Notes: generated from the letters alone by a model not told the origin. A DNA stretch of 61,818 nucleotides from Clostridiaceae bacterium BRH_c20a (GCA_000961765.1 LADT01000067.1:1-61818); one strand, 5' to 3'; numbered from the stretch's first letter, positions 24,783 through 37,567 are shown. Numbers and translations: made by a program.

Positions 24783-25982
24783 TTATTTTACTATTTCATA
24801 TGTTTCCCTAGCTATCATTAATTCCTCATTAGTTGGAATTACCAACACCTTAACCTTTGAGTTCTCTGTAGTTATATCTACTTCTTTACCACGAGTAGCG
24901 TTTTTATCTATGTCAATTTCTAGACCTAAGTAAGTTAAACCCTTACAGACGTCATAGCGGGTCTCTGGGGAGTTTTCACCTAAGCCTGCTGTAAATACTA
25001 TGGCATCAACACCATTCATGATAGCAACATAAGAACCAATAAATTTTTTAACCATATAATCAAATCTATCAAGAGCTAATTGTGCTCTTTCATTTCCTTT
25101 TTCAGCGGCAATTTCTATATCCCTAAAATCACTGCTTACACCAGAAATACCTAAAACACCACTGCGTTTATTTAGGCAATTATTTACTTCCTCTAAAGAC
25201 CAACCTTCTTTCTCCATTAGGAAGGAAACTATTGCTGGATCGATATCTCCGGATCGGGTACCCATCATAAGACCTTCTAATGGTGTGAAGCCCATGCTTG
25301 TTTCAATAGATTTTCCACCATCAACTGCACAAATACTTGCACCATTACCTAGGTGACAGGTAATAATTTTTATATCTTTGATTGATTTCCCTAACATTGC
25401 CGCTGCTCTTTGAGCAACATATTTATGGGAAGTACCATGGAAACCATACTTACGAATTTTATATTTTTGATAAAATTCATATGGTATACCATATAAATAG
25501 GCATGCTTAGGTAATGTTTGGTGAAAAGCAGTATCAAAAACACCAACCTGAGGAACAGACGGCATCAACTTTTTACAAGCATTTATACCCATAATATTTG
25601 GCGGGTTATGCAGGGGCGCTAAAGAAATATTGTCAATTAGCGACTGCATTACCTCATCATTAATTAAAACAGAACCAGAGAAGTCTTCTGCACCATGTAC
25701 TACTCGATGCCCGATAGCACTAATCTTGTCCATACTGTCAATAACACCATGAACCTCATCTACGAGAGCAGCTAATACCAACTCTATAGCTTTTTCATGG
25801 TCTTGCATATCAGTCTCTAGTTCATATCTATCCTTATTATTTGGTCGGTGTGATAATTTTGCACCATCCAAACCAATTCTTTCAACTAACCCTTTGGCTA
25901 ATACACTTTCATCAGTCATGTTAAATAATTGATACTTTAAGGATGAACTACCACAGTTAATAATAAATACATTCTCATTCAT
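24783..25982 (-). CDS. ackA: Acetate kinase
   Basis: The 399-residue ASKHA-fold kinase has [11 protein letters not shown] at the start, [27 protein letters not shown] and [17 protein letters not shown]. It interconverts acetate plus ATP and acetyl phosphate plus ADP; in anaerobes it makes ATP from acetyl-CoA. The ATG at 25982 follows GGAGG by 8 nt, so an upstream in-frame ATG at 26042 is not used. No pta is adjacent. Confidence 0.97.
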   Translation of the reverse strand: MNENVFIINCGSSSLKYQLFNMTDESVLAKGLVERIGLDGAKLSHRPNNKDRYELETDMQDHEKAIELVLAALVDEVHGVIDSMDKISAIGHRVVHGAEDFSGSVLINDEVMQSLIDNISLAPLHNPPNIMGINACKKLMPSVPQVGVFDTAFHQTLPKHAYLYGIPYEFYQKYKIRKYGFHGTSHKYVAQRAAAMLGKSIKDIKIITCHLGNGASICAVDGGKSIETSMGFTPLEGLMMGTRSGDIDPAIVSFLMEKEGWSLEEVNNCLNKRSGVLGISGVSSDFRDIEIAAEKGNERAQLALDRFDYMVKKFIGSYVAIMNGVDAIVFTAGLGENSPETRYDVCKGLTYLGLEIDIDKNATRGKEVDITTENSKVKVLVIPTNEELMIARETYEIVK

Positions 25983-26142
25983 TAAACTTACCTCCACTTT
26001 TATATCTACAATTATTTTACTATAAATGAAAGTACTTCTCAATAGTTAATTCTTTTTTTCACATAATAATTTTAATTTAGTTTTTTCTTCCTTTGTATTT
26101 AGATTGTGTTATTTATTAATAAATAATCCCTTAAAGAAACAA

Positions 26143-26165
26143 AAAAGCCAGCTCAACTGACTTTT
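26143..26165 (-). terminator. Terminator of the gyrBA operon
   Basis: The stem AAAAGTCAG/CTGGCTTTT (one G-U) with a 5-nt loop is followed by a T-tract on the minus strand, 14 bp after the gyrA stop. Confidence 0.7.
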
Positions 26166-26178
26166 GTGCTTTTTTTTA

Positions 26179-28611
26179 TTAATTTTCTTCAGCAACCACT
26201 CGAGCTATTGCGACTACAGCATCTTCTTCTCCAACTCTCATAATTAAAACTCCTTGAGTAGTACGGCTCATTGATGATATATCATCAGTCTTCAATCTAA
26301 TGATAATACCTTCTTTAGATATTATCATTATTTCTTCACCTTCTTTTACTACTTTTGTGCCTACTAATTTACCATTTCGTGGGGTAATACGTAGAGTTAT
26401 AATACCTTTACCACCCCTAGATTGAGTTCTATATTCCTCAACCGGTGACCTTTTACCATATCCTTTATCTGTTATAACTAAAAGCTGGGAATCATTTCTA
26501 ATAATATCCATACCAACCACTTCATCATCATTATCAAGACGTATGCCCCTAACTCCATGGGCAGTCCTGCCCATGGAACGAACATCCTGCTCATTAAACC
26601 GTATGGACAGACCTTCCTTAGTAACAAGAATCACATCCTGGTTACCATCAGTTAACTGGACTCCCATTAATTCATCATCATCAGCTAAAGATATGGCAAT
26701 TATCCCATCTTTACGAGAGGTGTCATATTCACTTAAATCGGTCTTTTTAACAATCCCTTTTTGGGTTGCCGCAAAAAGATACCAATTAGTAGTGTATTCT
26801 TTTACCGGTATAACAGTGGTGATCTGTTCATCGCCATTTATATATAGAAGGTTGATAATGGCTGTCCCTTTAGATTGCCGACTTGCTTCCGGTATTTCAT
26901 AAACCTTCAGCCTATAAACCTTCCCCTTATTAGTAAAGAACATTAAATAATTATGGGTAGAAGTAATGAACAGCTGTTCAACAAAATCCTCTCCCTTTGT
27001 TGTCATTGCTGTTATTCCTTTACCACCACGGCGCTGACTCTTATAGGTATCAGTTGGCATCCGCTTGATATAACCGGTATGACTTATCGTTATAACTACA
27101 TCCTCATCAGCAATTAAATCTTCCATCTCCAGTTTATCATCAGATACACTAATTTCTGTTCTTCTTTCATCTGAGTATTTATCTCTAATAATACTAATTT
27201 CTTCTTTAATTATGTCATAAACCATACCTTCGTCAGCTAATACACTACGAAAATATTCAATCTTTTCCATTAATACTTTATATTCTTCATCAAGTTTTTC
27301 TCTTTCTAAGCCGGTAAGTCTTTGTAACCTCATTTCCAGGATAGCTTGGGCTTGTTTTTCACTAAGACTAAATCTGCTTATCAAATTATTTCTAGCTTCT
27401 TCTGTTGTCCGAGAACTTCTGATGGTTTTTATTACCGCATCAATATTATCTAAAGCTATTTTCAAGCCCTCAACAATATGGGCTCTTTCTTCTGCCTTGG
27501 CCAATTCAAACTTAGTCCTGCGGACCACTACATCCTTTTGGTGTTCTAAATAATGAAAAAGGACTTCTTTAAGATTAAGTACTTTTGGCTCCCCATCCAC
27601 AATAGCCAACATAATAGTTCCAAAGGTCTCTTGCAGTTGAGTGTTTTTATATAATTGGTTAAGAACAACTTGAGGATTAATATCCCTTCTTAACTCTATT
27701 ACTACTCTCATGCCTGTACGGTCTGACTCATCCCTTAAATCAGTAATACCATCTACTTTTTTATCTCTTACCAAATCTGCAATTTTTTCTATTAATTTGG
27801 CTTTATTTACTTGATAGGGTAGTTCTGTAGCCACTATCCTCATTTTACCATTATTCATCTTTTCAATCTGGGTTTTTGCCCTAACCTTAATTACACCACG
27901 TCCAGTTTCATAAGCCTGTCTAATACCCCTTTTGCCCATAATAATACCACCAGTTGGAAAATCGGGGCCATTTATAAATTTCATTAAATCAATACTGGTT
28001 ATATCCGGTTGGTCAATTAAAGCAATAACCCCATTTATAACTTCCCTTAAATTATGGGGTGGTATATTAGTCGCCATACCTACCGCTATCCCCGATGAAC
28101 CATTAACTAATAAATTAGGATACCTAGATGGTAATACCACCGGTTCTTCTAAGGATTCATCATAGTTAGGAATATAATCTATCGTATTTTTTTCAATATC
28201 TGCCAAGAGTTCAATAGCTATTTTAGCCATCCGAACTTCTGTATAACGCATAGCTGCAGCAGAATCACCATCTACAGATCCGAAGTTACCATGCCCATCT
28301 ACCAAAGGATAACGGGTTGAAAAAGGTTGTGCCATTCTCACCATTGCATCATAAACAGCGCTATCACCATGAGGATGATATTTAGCTAACACGTCACCAA
28401 CAACGTGAGCTGATTTTTTATGGGGTTTTTCCGGAACCATCCCTATTTTATACATAGAATAAAGAATACGTCTATGAACTGGTTTTAAACCATCCCTTAC
28501 ATCAGGTAAAGCTCTACCCACAATTACACTCATTGCATAGTCAATATATGATTTTTGCATTTCATCTTCGATTTTAATTGGTAATATTTTACCATGGGTG
28601 AAATTCTCCAC
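26179..28611 (-). CDS. gyrA: DNA gyrase subunit A
   Basis: The 810-residue protein has the winged-helix breakage domain with [36 protein letters not shown] and the active-site Tyr in [16 protein letters not shown]-terminal beta-pinwheel with the GyrA box (QRRGGKG) and its echoes follows. With GyrB it introduces negative supercoils. It starts at GTG after GAGAGGGGAA, 51 bp past gyrB. Confidence 0.98.
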   Translation of the reverse strand: MENFTHGKILPIKIEDEMQKSYIDYAMSVIVGRALPDVRDGLKPVHRRILYSMYKIGMVPEKPHKKSAHVVGDVLAKYHPHGDSAVYDAMVRMAQPFSTRYPLVDGHGNFGSVDGDSAAAMRYTEVRMAKIAIELLADIEKNTIDYIPNYDESLEEPVVLPSRYPNLLVNGSSGIAVGMATNIPPHNLREVINGVIALIDQPDITSIDLMKFINGPDFPTGGIIMGKRGIRQAYETGRGVIKVRAKTQIEKMNNGKMRIVATELPYQVNKAKLIEKIADLVRDKKVDGITDLRDESDRTGMRVVIELRRDINPQVVLNQLYKNTQLQETFGTIMLAIVDGEPKVLNLKEVLFHYLEHQKDVVVRRTKFELAKAEERAHIVEGLKIALDNIDAVIKTIRSSRTTEEARNNLISRFSLSEKQAQAILEMRLQRLTGLEREKLDEEYKVLMEKIEYFRSVLADEGMVYDIIKEEISIIRDKYSDERRTEISVSDDKLEMEDLIADEDVVITISHTGYIKRMPTDTYKSQRRGGKGITAMTTKGEDFVEQLFITSTHNYLMFFTNKGKVYRLKVYEIPEASRQSKGTAIINLLYINGDEQITTVIPVKEYTTNWYLFAATQKGIVKKTDLSEYDTSRKDGIIAISLADDDELMGVQLTDGNQDVILVTKEGLSIRFNEQDVRSMGRTAHGVRGIRLDNDDEVVGMDIIRNDSQLLVITDKGYGKRSPVEEYRTQSRGGKGIITLRITPRNGKLVGTKVVKEGEEIMIISKEGIIIRLKTDDISSMSRTTQGVLIMRVGEEDAVVAIARVVAEEN

Positions 28612-28662
28612 TATTTATTCCCCTCTCACTTACTTTGCCGGAATCACTGCAGGTGATTCTAC

Positions 28663-30618
<1,956 letters not shown>

Positions 30619-30699
30619 TCAAGAGGCAATAAATAAAATTTTCATTCTACATCAAAGTGCAAGAGGTATAGCCCCTCTCCTCATCTTCTTCAAAGTAAA

Positions 30700-30728
30700 A
30701 TTATAGCAAAGTTTATATATTATAGCAA
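30700..30728 (-). promoter_or_regulatory. Promoter of gyrB
   Basis: TTGCTA (30728-30723), a 17-bp spacer and TATAAT (30705-30700) on the minus strand, 130 bp before the gyrB start. Confidence 0.7.
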
Positions 30729-30782
30729 TATATAAACTTACTTATATTTCCATTTTAAATATTTTTTTTCACTTTACATAAA

Positions 30783-30805
30783 ATAAACCGGAACATCCGG
30801 TTTAT
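30783..30805 (-). terminator. Terminator after remB
   Basis: The stem ATAAACCGG/CCGGTTTAT with a 5-nt loop, then TTTTA on the minus strand, ends the dnaA-dnaN-recF-remB transcript. Confidence 0.75.
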
Positions 30806-30820
30806 ATCCAAATAACCTTT

Positions 30821-31084
30821 TCACTTATCTTTTTCTAATTCAAATAAATTATCAAATCTTTTAACTAATGTTATAGATGAAATAGGGGACATATATAAGC
30901 CCTCTTTTGTTAACACAAAAGTCTTTATTTTTTCTGTGGTCCCAATTTTATACGTTTTCTTTTCTGACTCAGCAATTTCTAAATATTCCCTGGTTGAAAT
31001 TGCATTACAACATATATCTTTGTCAAAAATTCCAATTACTGATTTTTTAGGAACTATTACATTTTCACCTAAATGTAAAAACAC
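30821..31084 (-). CDS. remB: Extracellular matrix regulator RemB (YaaB, DUF370)
   Basis: The 87-residue protein begins MFLHLGENVIVPKKSVIGIFD, the DUF370 signature, and sits 3 bp after recF as in B. subtilis (yaaB). RemB and its paralogue RemA are linked to biofilm-matrix control; RemA-type proteins bind DNA. It has an unusually long Lys/Glu-rich tail. Confidence 0.9.
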   Translation of the reverse strand: MFLHLGENVIVPKKSVIGIFDKDICCNAISTREYLEIAESEKKTYKIGTTEKIKTFVLTKEGLYMSPISSITLVKRFDNLFELEKDK

Positions 31085-31087
31085 TTA

Positions 31088-32218
31088 TTATTTCCCCCTT
31101 GAACCATTAATAACTCCACTTTCTACTCTGAAAACCTCTATCTTTTGTTTAATACTATCTACTAATTCCATATTTGCACCTGTTATAAAAGTTTGTATTT
31201 GATTTTCTTTAATTACTTTAATTAAAAAATCCCGCCGATTATCATCTAATTCTGACATTACATCATCAAATAAAAGTATAGGATATTCTCCATTTTGTGA
31301 ATTAAAAAGGTTTAACTCTGCAAGTTTTAATGCCAATATTGCTGTTCTTTGTTGTCCTTGGGAACCATATATTTTTAAATTTTTATCATTTAAATAAAAA
31401 ATAAGATCATCTCGATGAGGTCCAAAAAGAGTCATATTTTTAAAAATATCTTCTCTTCTATTTTTTTCTATTATCTCCCTAAACTGTTTGGTTATTTCCT
31501 CTATATCTAACCCTTGTTTAGAAATTATAGAAGAGCTGTATTTTATATTTATTTGTTCTTTACCATATGTTATTTCATTATGATTTTTTCTAGCTAATGG
31601 AACAACTTTTTTTAAAAAGTCTAATCTATTTTTTATAATTAAGCTTCCATATTTTATTAACTGCTCATCCCAAACATCTAAACTGTCTGGGTTTTGGTTT
31701 TTTCTCTTAATCTCTTTTAATAGAGCATTTCTCTGTTTTAAAATTTTATTATAATTTATTAAAATATTATAGTAACCGCCTACTAATTGACAAATTTCTA
31801 TATCTATATATTTTCTTCTTTCCGCTGGTCCATCCTTTATTATTCCTAAATCATCTGGTGAAAAAGTAACTGTTTGGAGAAAACCAAATAAGTCTGAAGT
31901 TTTTCTATATTTTACACCATTTATCTTTATTTGTTTATTACCTTGCCGATCATAATATAATTCAATATAAAGTTCCCTATTTAAATCTTTTTTAATTAAT
32001 TCACATTTAATTTTAAAAAAGTTATTATTCCAGTTAATTAACTCTATATCTTTATTGTGCCTAAAGGTTGTTCCAGTGGAAGAATAATAAATTGCCTCTA
32101 ATAGGTTAGTTTTACCTTGAGCATTTTTACCTATAAATAAATTTATATTTGATTTAAATTCAACACTTTGTCGTGTGTAATTGCGATAATTTTCTAAAAT
32201 AATTTTTTTTAAAAACAT
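31088..32218 (-). CDS. recF: DNA replication/repair protein RecF
   Basis: The 376-residue SMC-like ATPase has Walker A FIGKNAQGKTNLLEAIYY near the N-terminus, the signature GSQGQQRTAILALKLAEL and Walker B PILLFDDVMSELD. RecF binds gapped DNA and helps load RecA via RecOR. It lies 13 bp downstream of dnaN. Confidence 0.97.
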   Translation of the reverse strand: MFLKKIILENYRNYTRQSVEFKSNINLFIGKNAQGKTNLLEAIYYSSTGTTFRHNKDIELINWNNNFFKIKCELIKKDLNRELYIELYYDRQGNKQIKINGVKYRKTSDLFGFLQTVTFSPDDLGIIKDGPAERRKYIDIEICQLVGGYYNILINYNKILKQRNALLKEIKRKNQNPDSLDVWDEQLIKYGSLIIKNRLDFLKKVVPLARKNHNEITYGKEQINIKYSSSIISKQGLDIEEITKQFREIIEKNRREDIFKNMTLFGPHRDDLIFYLNDKNLKIYGSQGQQRTAILALKLAELNLFNSQNGEYPILLFDDVMSELDDNRRDFLIKVIKENQIQTFITGANMELVDSIKQKIEVFRVESGVINGSRGK

Positions 32219-32231
32219 CTATTACTCCAAA

Positions 32232-33341
32232 TCAAACAGTTCTTAAAGGCAAAATTAAATAAACAAAATTATTATGATTACCTGATCTAATTATTCCAGG
32301 ACTTAATGGACCACTTAATGTTATATTTAAATCTTCTGTATCTATTATTTTTAAAGCATCTAATAAGTATTTAGCATTAAATGATATTTCAATACTTTCC
32401 CCTTCACTAAAAATTGTTATTTTTTCTTCCACTTTACCCATTTCTGATCTAGATGTAATTTTTAAAAACCCTTTATCCATAACTAATTTAATAATACTTG
32501 TACCATCTTTTTCACTGGAAAATAAGTTTGCTCTTTCAATAGTTTCTTGAAAAGCTTTTGTTTTTACTTTCAAAAGTGATTTATATTCTTGTGGTATAAC
32601 CTGTTTGTAGTTAGGAAATTTACCTTCGATTATTCTAGAAATTATTTTAGTATCTTGAGTTTCAAAGGAAACCTGATTCATATTTCCTTTAATTATTAAG
32701 GCCTCATCATCTTCTTTAATAATCCTATTAACTTCACCTAAGGTTTTACCAGGTATAATTATACTAATATTTTTATCTTGGTTATTTTTAAGCATTCCGG
32801 AGCGTAAAGCTAAACGGTGAGTATCTGTAGCAACCATATGTAACTCATTATTTTCTAGTTCAAAAAGAACCCCTGTAAATATTGGCCTATTATCATCTGT
32901 TGCAGTTGCAAATAGTGTTTGTTTAATCATATTTTTTAATATATTTGTTTCGACTTCAATGGAAAAATTACCTTCTAATTCCGGTATTAAGGGAAATTCT
33001 TCTCCAGGCCAGCCTTTTAGGTTTACTTCTGCATCATCGTATTGAATAGAAACACCTATAATATCCGCAAGATAATTAATAATTATTTTAGTATTTGGTA
33101 GTTTTCTTACTAACTCTGAGAAATGACGGGCAGGTAATACTATCTCTCCCTCTTCTATTACTTGAACTGGCACTCTACATTCTATACCAATTTCTAAATC
33201 TGTTGCTGTAAAAAAAAGATTATTATCCACAGCTTTTAAAAAGATACCCGATAAAATAGGAATAGTATTTTTATTAGAAACAGCTTTTTGAACAGCGTTT
33301 ATTCCATCTAATAAATTTTCTTTAGTAGCAATTATTTTCAA
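32232..33341 (-). CDS. dnaN: DNA polymerase III sliding clamp (beta)
   Basis: The protein carries the three repeated clamp domains (for example KAVSNKNTIPILSG, FATATDDNRPIFTGVLFEL) and ends YLILPLRTV. I prefer a TTG start at 33341 (LKIIATKENLLDG), about 7 nt after AAAGGATGG. The ATG at 33353 is itself part of that RBS and would leave no spacing. The product is then 369 residues, usual for DnaN. Confidence 0.96.
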   Translation of the reverse strand: MKIIATKENLLDGINAVQKAVSNKNTIPILSGIFLKAVDNNLFFTATDLEIGIECRVPVQVIEEGEIVLPARHFSELVRKLPNTKIIINYLADIIGVSIQYDDAEVNLKGWPGEEFPLIPELEGNFSIEVETNILKNMIKQTLFATATDDNRPIFTGVLFELENNELHMVATDTHRLALRSGMLKNNQDKNISIIIPGKTLGEVNRIIKEDDEALIIKGNMNQVSFETQDTKIISRIIEGKFPNYKQVIPQEYKSLLKVKTKAFQETIERANLFSSEKDGTSIIKLVMDKGFLKITSRSEMGKVEEKITIFSEGESIEISFNAKYLLDALKIIDTEDLNITLSGPLSPGIIRSGNHNNFVYLILPLRTV

Positions 33342-33413
33342 TATTAAAACCATCCTTTCTTTTAAGGAATATTTTTATTATTAAAGAATATATATAGTAG
33401 TTATAGTATTAGT

Positions 33414-33556
33414 AACTGTGGATTTGTGAAAAAGGTATAAAAAGCTATACACAGCTTGATATAGGCAATGTTTAAAAGCTTGTGGGTATAAGGGGGAGTT
33501 TATCCACATATCAACAGGGTAAAAAAATTTTTTATATTATCAACAGTTTATACACA
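33414..33556. other. oriC: oriC, dnaA-dnaN part: DnaA boxes and AT-rich unwinding region
   Basis: DnaA boxes or close variants lie at 33418-33426 (TGTGGATTT), 33500-33508 (TTATCCACA), 33508-33516 (ATATCAACA), 33537-33545 (TTATCAACA) and 33548-33556 (TTATACACA). A run of A and T at 33520-33540 is the likely unwinding element. This matches the incC side of the B. subtilis origin. Confidence 0.85.
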
Positions 33557-33580
33557 ACTTATTAGTATTTTTATTAACAT

Positions 33581-34933
33581 TTAATTTTCATTTAAGCGGT
33601 CTTTAATCTTATTTACTATTTCTTGGACCGATGGATCTTTTAATAACATAGAATTAATTTTATCACATGAGTGGATAACTGTTGTATGGTCCCTACCTCC
33701 AAATATTTCTCCTATTTTAGGTAAAGATAGATCTGTCATATCTCGGCATAAGTACATTGCAATTTGTCTTGGAAAAACAACATTTTTAGTTCTTTTTTTT
33801 GCTTTTAAGTCGTCTATTTTTAATAGAAAAGCTTCTGCAACTTTTTCTTGAATAAAATCATATGTAATTGGGCGGGGTTTATTGGCAGGAATAATATCCT
33901 TTAAGGCTTCTATTGCTAAGTCTAAATTTATTTCTTTTTTTTGTAATGAAGAAAAGGCTATTACTCTAATTAGAGCTCCTTCCAATTCTCTAATATTTGA
34001 TTGAATTTTATCCGCTATATAAGTCATTACATCATTATCTACTGCAATATTATCTAATTGAGCTTTTTTTCTTAATATTGCTATGCGAGTCTCTAAATCT
34101 GGTGCTTGAATATCTGTAATTAATCCCCATTCAAATCTAGTTCTCAAACGATCCTCAAGGGTAGGAATTTCCTTAGGTGGTCTATCACTAGAAATAATAA
34201 TTTGTTTATTTGCTTCATAGAGAGCATTAAAAGTATGAAAAAACTCCTCTTGAGTACGCTCTTTTTTAGCCAAAAATTGAATATCGTCAATCAATAAAAC
34301 ATCGATATTTCGATATTTATCACGAAATTTAGCCGTTTTATCATCTTTAATGCCATCAATAAGTTCGTTAGTAAATTTTTCAGATGATACATAAACAATT
34401 TTGGCATTTTTATTAGTATCTAGAACATAATGACCAATGGCATGCATTAAATGGGTTTTACCCAGCCCAACCCCTCCATAAATAAATAAAGGATTATAAG
34501 CTCTAGCTACCGATTCAGCCACAGCTAGTGCAGCAGCATGGGCAAACCTATTACTATTACCCACAACAAAAGTATCAAAAGTATATTTATTATTTAGGGG
34601 ATTACCAATAATATCTTCCTGTTTTTTATTTATTAAGGTTTTATTTTCTTTTGATAATACCAGTTCTTCTTCTTCTTTTTGTTGTGCAATTACGAATTTT
34701 AGGTTTACAGGCTGGTTTAAAAGGGACTGTAATTTTGCTTTAATAAGATCTATGTAACGATTTTGGAGCCAGTCTTTTGCAAATTCATTTGGTGTACTGA
34801 TAATTAAATAATCATCATAATAAGCAATTAATTCTGTTGCTTGAAACCATGTTTCAAAACTTGGTTTACTTAGGTCTTCTTCTAATAATTGTAATGTTTC
34901 TTTCCAAATATCAGAAAGTTGTGATCTAATCAT
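33581..34933 (-). CDS. dnaA: Chromosomal replication initiator DnaA
   Basis: The 450-residue protein has the N-terminal DnaB/DnaD-interaction domain ([12 protein letters not shown]), Walker [18 protein letters not shown], Walker [14 protein letters not shown] and the C-terminal box-binding signature [11 protein letters not shown]. It opens oriC as an ATP-bound filament. The ATG at 34933 follows GGAGG by 9 nt; a TTG five codons upstream lies inside that RBS. DnaA boxes flank the gene on both sides, so autoregulation is likely. Confidence 0.98.
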   Translation of the reverse strand: MIRSQLSDIWKETLQLLEEDLSKPSFETWFQATELIAYYDDYLIISTPNEFAKDWLQNRYIDLIKAKLQSLLNQPVNLKFVIAQQKEEEELVLSKENKTLINKKQEDIIGNPLNNKYTFDTFVVGNSNRFAHAAALAVAESVARAYNPLFIYGGVGLGKTHLMHAIGHYVLDTNKNAKIVYVSSEKFTNELIDGIKDDKTAKFRDKYRNIDVLLIDDIQFLAKKERTQEEFFHTFNALYEANKQIIISSDRPPKEIPTLEDRLRTRFEWGLITDIQAPDLETRIAILRKKAQLDNIAVDNDVMTYIADKIQSNIRELEGALIRVIAFSSLQKKEINLDLAIEALKDIIPANKPRPITYDFIQEKVAEAFLLKIDDLKAKKRTKNVVFPRQIAMYLCRDMTDLSLPKIGEIFGGRDHTTVIHSCDKINSMLLKDPSVQEIVNKIKDRLNEN

Positions 34934-34983
34934 TATTTTTACCTCCAAAACTAGTATGCATAATCAAATATTAAGTAGTGAAG

Positions 34984-35237
34984 TTATCTACAGATTTATC
35001 CACAATGTGTGTATAAATACTCTTTTAAATGTTAAAAAAATAAATATACTATTAAAAATAGTATCTAAATAATACCAAAATTAATTAAAGTTATCAACAA
35101 CTAGTAATATCTAAATAATATACTTATCCACATTTATAAAATTTACTTAATTTTTATTTATAAATTTATGGACTTTATTAAGCATAACCTTGACCCTTTA
35201 GATGCTATAGGATATAATTTTGTTTGTGTGTGGATAA
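34984..35237. other. oriC: oriC, upstream part: DnaA box cluster
   Basis: Six boxes: 34984-34992 TTATCTACA, 34996-35004 TTATCCACA, 35008-35016 (minus) TTATACACA, 35091-35099 TTATCAACA, 35124-35132 TTATCCACA and 35229-35237 (minus) TTATCCACA. Together with the dnaA-dnaN cluster they form a bipartite origin. Genes diverge from here in both directions. Confidence 0.88.
35190..35218 (+). promoter_or_regulatory. Promoter of rpmH
   Basis: TTGACC, a 17-bp spacer and TATAAT at 35213-35218. The DnaA box at 35229-35237 lies just downstream of the predicted start, so DnaA could affect this promoter. Confidence 0.8.
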
Positions 35238-35289
35238 TTAATTAAATTTGACCATATATATGCTAAGTTACAGAGGGGGGTGTTCCAGA

Positions 35290-35424
35290 ATGAAAAGAAC
35301 TTATCAACCTAAAAATAGAAAACATAAAAGAGTTCATGGTTTTCGTAAAAGAATGAGTACTGCAACAGGTAGAGCTGTAATTAAAAGAAGAAGACTTAAG
35401 GGAAGGATAAGACTAAGTGCTTAA
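35290..35424 (+). CDS. rpmH: 50S ribosomal protein L34
   Basis: The 44-residue protein [20 protein letters not shown]... ending [11 protein letters not shown] is L34, with its many Lys and Arg. The ATG follows AGAGGGGGG. It is the first gene of the plus-strand arm at the origin, as in most bacteria. Confidence 0.98.
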   Translation: MKRTYQPKNRKHKRVHGFRKRMSTATGRAVIKRRRLKGRIRLSA

Positions 35425-35495
35425 TTTTTCATCTGAATCACAGTTGGTTAATTAAGTATTTATGGCACTATAATCTTTTACTTCTCTAACTACGA

Positions 35496-35520
35496 AAAAA
35501 AGGCCCTTGGTGGCCTTTTT
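35496..35520 (+). terminator. Terminator after rpmH
   Basis: The stem AAAAAGGCC/GGCCTTTTT around a short loop, then more T. Some transcripts must read through or restart to serve rnpA. Confidence 0.8.
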
Positions 35521-35635
35521 AGATTTTTGTAATTATTTATAATTAATAGCTTAATTATTGGCAAGCTTTATGGAAACAATATTAGTACTTTATAGGTTAA
35601 AATTGCGGAGGCTTTAAAGGTAGGGAGATGATAAA

Positions 35636-35983
35636 ATGCTGCCTAAAAAATTTAGACTTCGAAAAAACATTGATTTTAGACGAATATATAGATCATCAAA
35701 ATCAATAGCAAATCAAGACTTGGTTCTTTATATAAAAAAAAATAATTATAGTAATGATACCCGTATTGGATTTTCTATATCAAAAAAATTAGGAAAAGCA
35801 AACGAAAGAAATCTCCTAAAGCGACAATTTAGAGAAGTGATACGAAATAAAATTGAACATTTAAAACCTGGATATGATTTAATTTTTATTGCTAGACAAA
35901 AAATTAAAGGAAAAAGTTACTCTGATGTTGAAAAAAGTATGGAGTTTTTATTAGTAAAAGGAAGAGTAGTAAATGATAAATAA
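35636..35983 (+). CDS. rnpA: Ribonuclease P protein component
   Basis: The 115-residue basic protein has the RnpA start [22 protein letters not shown] and the conserved RNR-like motif [15 protein letters not shown]. It assists the RNase P RNA in cutting tRNA 5' leaders. It overlaps yidD by 11 bp. Confidence 0.97.
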   Translation: MLPKKFRLRKNIDFRRIYRSSKSIANQDLVLYIKKNNYSNDTRIGFSISKKLGKANERNLLKRQFREVIRNKIEHLKPGYDLIFIARQKIKGKSYSDVEKSMEFLLVKGRVVNDK

Positions 35984-36197
35984 TTTTTTAGTTTTTTTAT
36001 CTTTAAAGGTGATTAGGTTCTACCAAAAATTCATATCCCCATTAAAAGGAAGAACATGTCGTTTTTATCCGACTTGTTCGGAGTATGCCATAGATGCTTT
36101 TAAAAAGCATGGTTTTTTAAAAGGGTTTGTTATTTCCTTAAAAAGAATTTTTAAATGTCATCCTTTTCATCCGGGGGGTTACGACCCTGTTAAATAA
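35973..36197 (+). CDS. yidD: Membrane protein insertion efficiency factor YidD
   Basis: The 74-residue protein has the full YidD signature: [38 protein letters not shown] and [14 protein letters not shown]. It sits between rnpA and yidC, the universal order, and is thought to aid YidC-dependent insertion at the membrane. Confidence 0.97.
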   Translation: MINNFLVFLSLKVIRFYQKFISPLKGRTCRFYPTCSEYAIDAFKKHGFLKGFVISLKRIFKCHPFHPGGYDPVK

Positions 36198-36202
36198 TAA
36201 TA

Positions 36203-36246
36203 AGGAGGTGAATTCCTGCTAAAATTTTATTAGCGGGAAATATAAT
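36203..36246 (+). promoter_or_regulatory. Hairpin between the SD and the TTG start of yidC
   Basis: AAGGAGG (36202-36208) lies 38 nt before the TTG at 36247. An 8-bp hairpin (36215-36222 with 36230-36237) fills the gap and would shorten it to about 15 nt when folded. In-frame ATG and GTG starts are absent. Confidence 0.5.
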
Positions 36247-36915
36247 TTGCAATGGTTAGTAGATGGTATTAAAAGTATAATTACAGTTTTATATAATGTT
36301 ACAGATACTATAGGTTTTCCAAGTTATGCCTTGGCAATTATTTTACTAACAGTTCTTTTAAAAATTGCCTTATATCCCTTATCTGTAAAACAAATGGAGT
36401 CCATGAAAGGTATGCAGCTTGTCCAGCCAAAAGTTCAGGAGATACAAAAAAAATATAAAAATGATAAAGAAAAAATGAATAAAGCAATAATGGATTTATA
36501 TAAAGAGTATAATGTTAATCCTGCTGCCGGTTGTTTACCCTTACTGGTTCAAATGCCAATATTGATTGGACTTTTTACAGCTTTGAGGGATTATTCCTTT
36601 GAACCGGTAGCCCATGCTAAGTTTTTTTGGATTAGCAACTTAAGTAACCCTGATCCTTTATATATTTTACCTATTTTAGTTGCTGCAGCTACCTTTGTAC
36701 AGTCTAAAATTACTACACCGGCAAGTACTGGAGCTAGTAATTCAACTACTATGATGATGCTTTATTTTATGCCTCTTTTTATTGGTTATATTAGTATGAA
36801 ATTTGCTGCCGGACTTGCATTATACTGGGTAATTTTTAATATTCTTGGTGCTCTTCAGCAGTATTTAATCAATAAAAAACCTCTTGCTGAGAAAGGGGAA
36901 GTCGGTAATAAATGA
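36247..36915 (+). CDS. yidC: Membrane protein insertase YidC (OxaA/SpoIIIJ)
   Basis: The 222-residue protein has the conserved five-helix core: LTVLLKIALYPLSVKQMESMKGM, the hydrophilic hairpin with KYKNDKEKMNKAIMDLYKEYNVNP, GCLPLLVQMPILIGLF and a last helix YWVIFNILGALQQYLI. A Lys replaces the usual first-helix Arg in the groove. There is no lipobox signal, so it is the short clostridial form. It starts at TTG behind an odd leader hairpin. Its end overlaps jag by 4 bp. Confidence 0.95.
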   Translation: MQWLVDGIKSIITVLYNVTDTIGFPSYALAIILLTVLLKIALYPLSVKQMESMKGMQLVQPKVQEIQKKYKNDKEKMNKAIMDLYKEYNVNPAAGCLPLLVQMPILIGLFTALRDYSFEPVAHAKFFWISNLSNPDPLYILPILVAAATFVQSKITTPASTGASNSTTMMMLYFMPLFIGYISMKFAAGLALYWVIFNILGALQQYLINKKPLAEKGEVGNK

Positions 36916-37532
36916 AAAAGGTTGAAATTTCTGCAAAAACAGTTGAAGAGGCTATAAAATTAGCCTTACAACAACTTGAGTTACAAGAAAGTGAAGTAAA
37001 TGTTGAAATTTTAGAGCAACCAAATAAAGGTTTGTTTGGATTTTTTGGAAATAAAAATGCAGTAGTTAGTGTTGAAGAAAAATTTAATCATATAACATCC
37101 ACCAAGATTTTTTTAGAAAATATCTTAAAAAAAATTGGGCTTAATCCTAAAATTGAGGTTGTTGAGAGTAATGATTATATAACCTTTAATCTAAGTGGTG
37201 ATGATTTAGGAATTTTAATAGGCCGCCGTGGAGATACTTTAGACTCTTTACAATTTTTAACAAATCTAGCGGTAAATAAAAACCATGTACAAAGAAAAAA
37301 AATTATTATTGATGTTGAAGACTATCGTAATAGAAGAGAAGAGACACTTATTAATTTAGCTAATAGATTATCAGAAAAAGTTAAAAGAACGGGGAGAAAA
37401 GTTATTTTAGAGCCTATGAATCCCCATGAAAGAAGAATTATTCATGTAACCCTACAAAATAATATTTATATTTCCACTTATAGCGAAGGTGATGAACCTT
37501 ACCGAAAAGTTGTTATTGTTCCCAAAAACTAA
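36912..37532 (+). CDS. jag: RNA-binding protein Jag (KhpB/EloR)
   Basis: The 206-residue protein has the Jag-N domain (EISAKTVEEAIKLALQQLEL...NKGLFGFFG), a KH domain with the loop ILIGRRGDTLDSLQFL and an R3H domain ending MNPHERRIIHVTLQ. KhpB binds many RNAs and affects cell elongation and division in Firmicutes. Translation is coupled to yidC by an ATGA overlap. Confidence 0.95.
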   Translation: MKKVEISAKTVEEAIKLALQQLELQESEVNVEILEQPNKGLFGFFGNKNAVVSVEEKFNHITSTKIFLENILKKIGLNPKIEVVESNDYITFNLSGDDLGILIGRRGDTLDSLQFLTNLAVNKNHVQRKKIIIDVEDYRNRREETLINLANRLSEKVKRTGRKVILEPMNPHERRIIHVTLQNNIYISTYSEGDEPYRKVVIVPKN

Positions 37533-37536
37533 TACT

Positions 37537-37567
37537 AAATCCCAGTATTTAATACTGGGATTTTTAA
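37537..37567 (+). terminator. Terminator after jag
   Basis: The stem AAATCCCAGTA/TACTGGGATTT, then TTTT. Confidence 0.85.
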
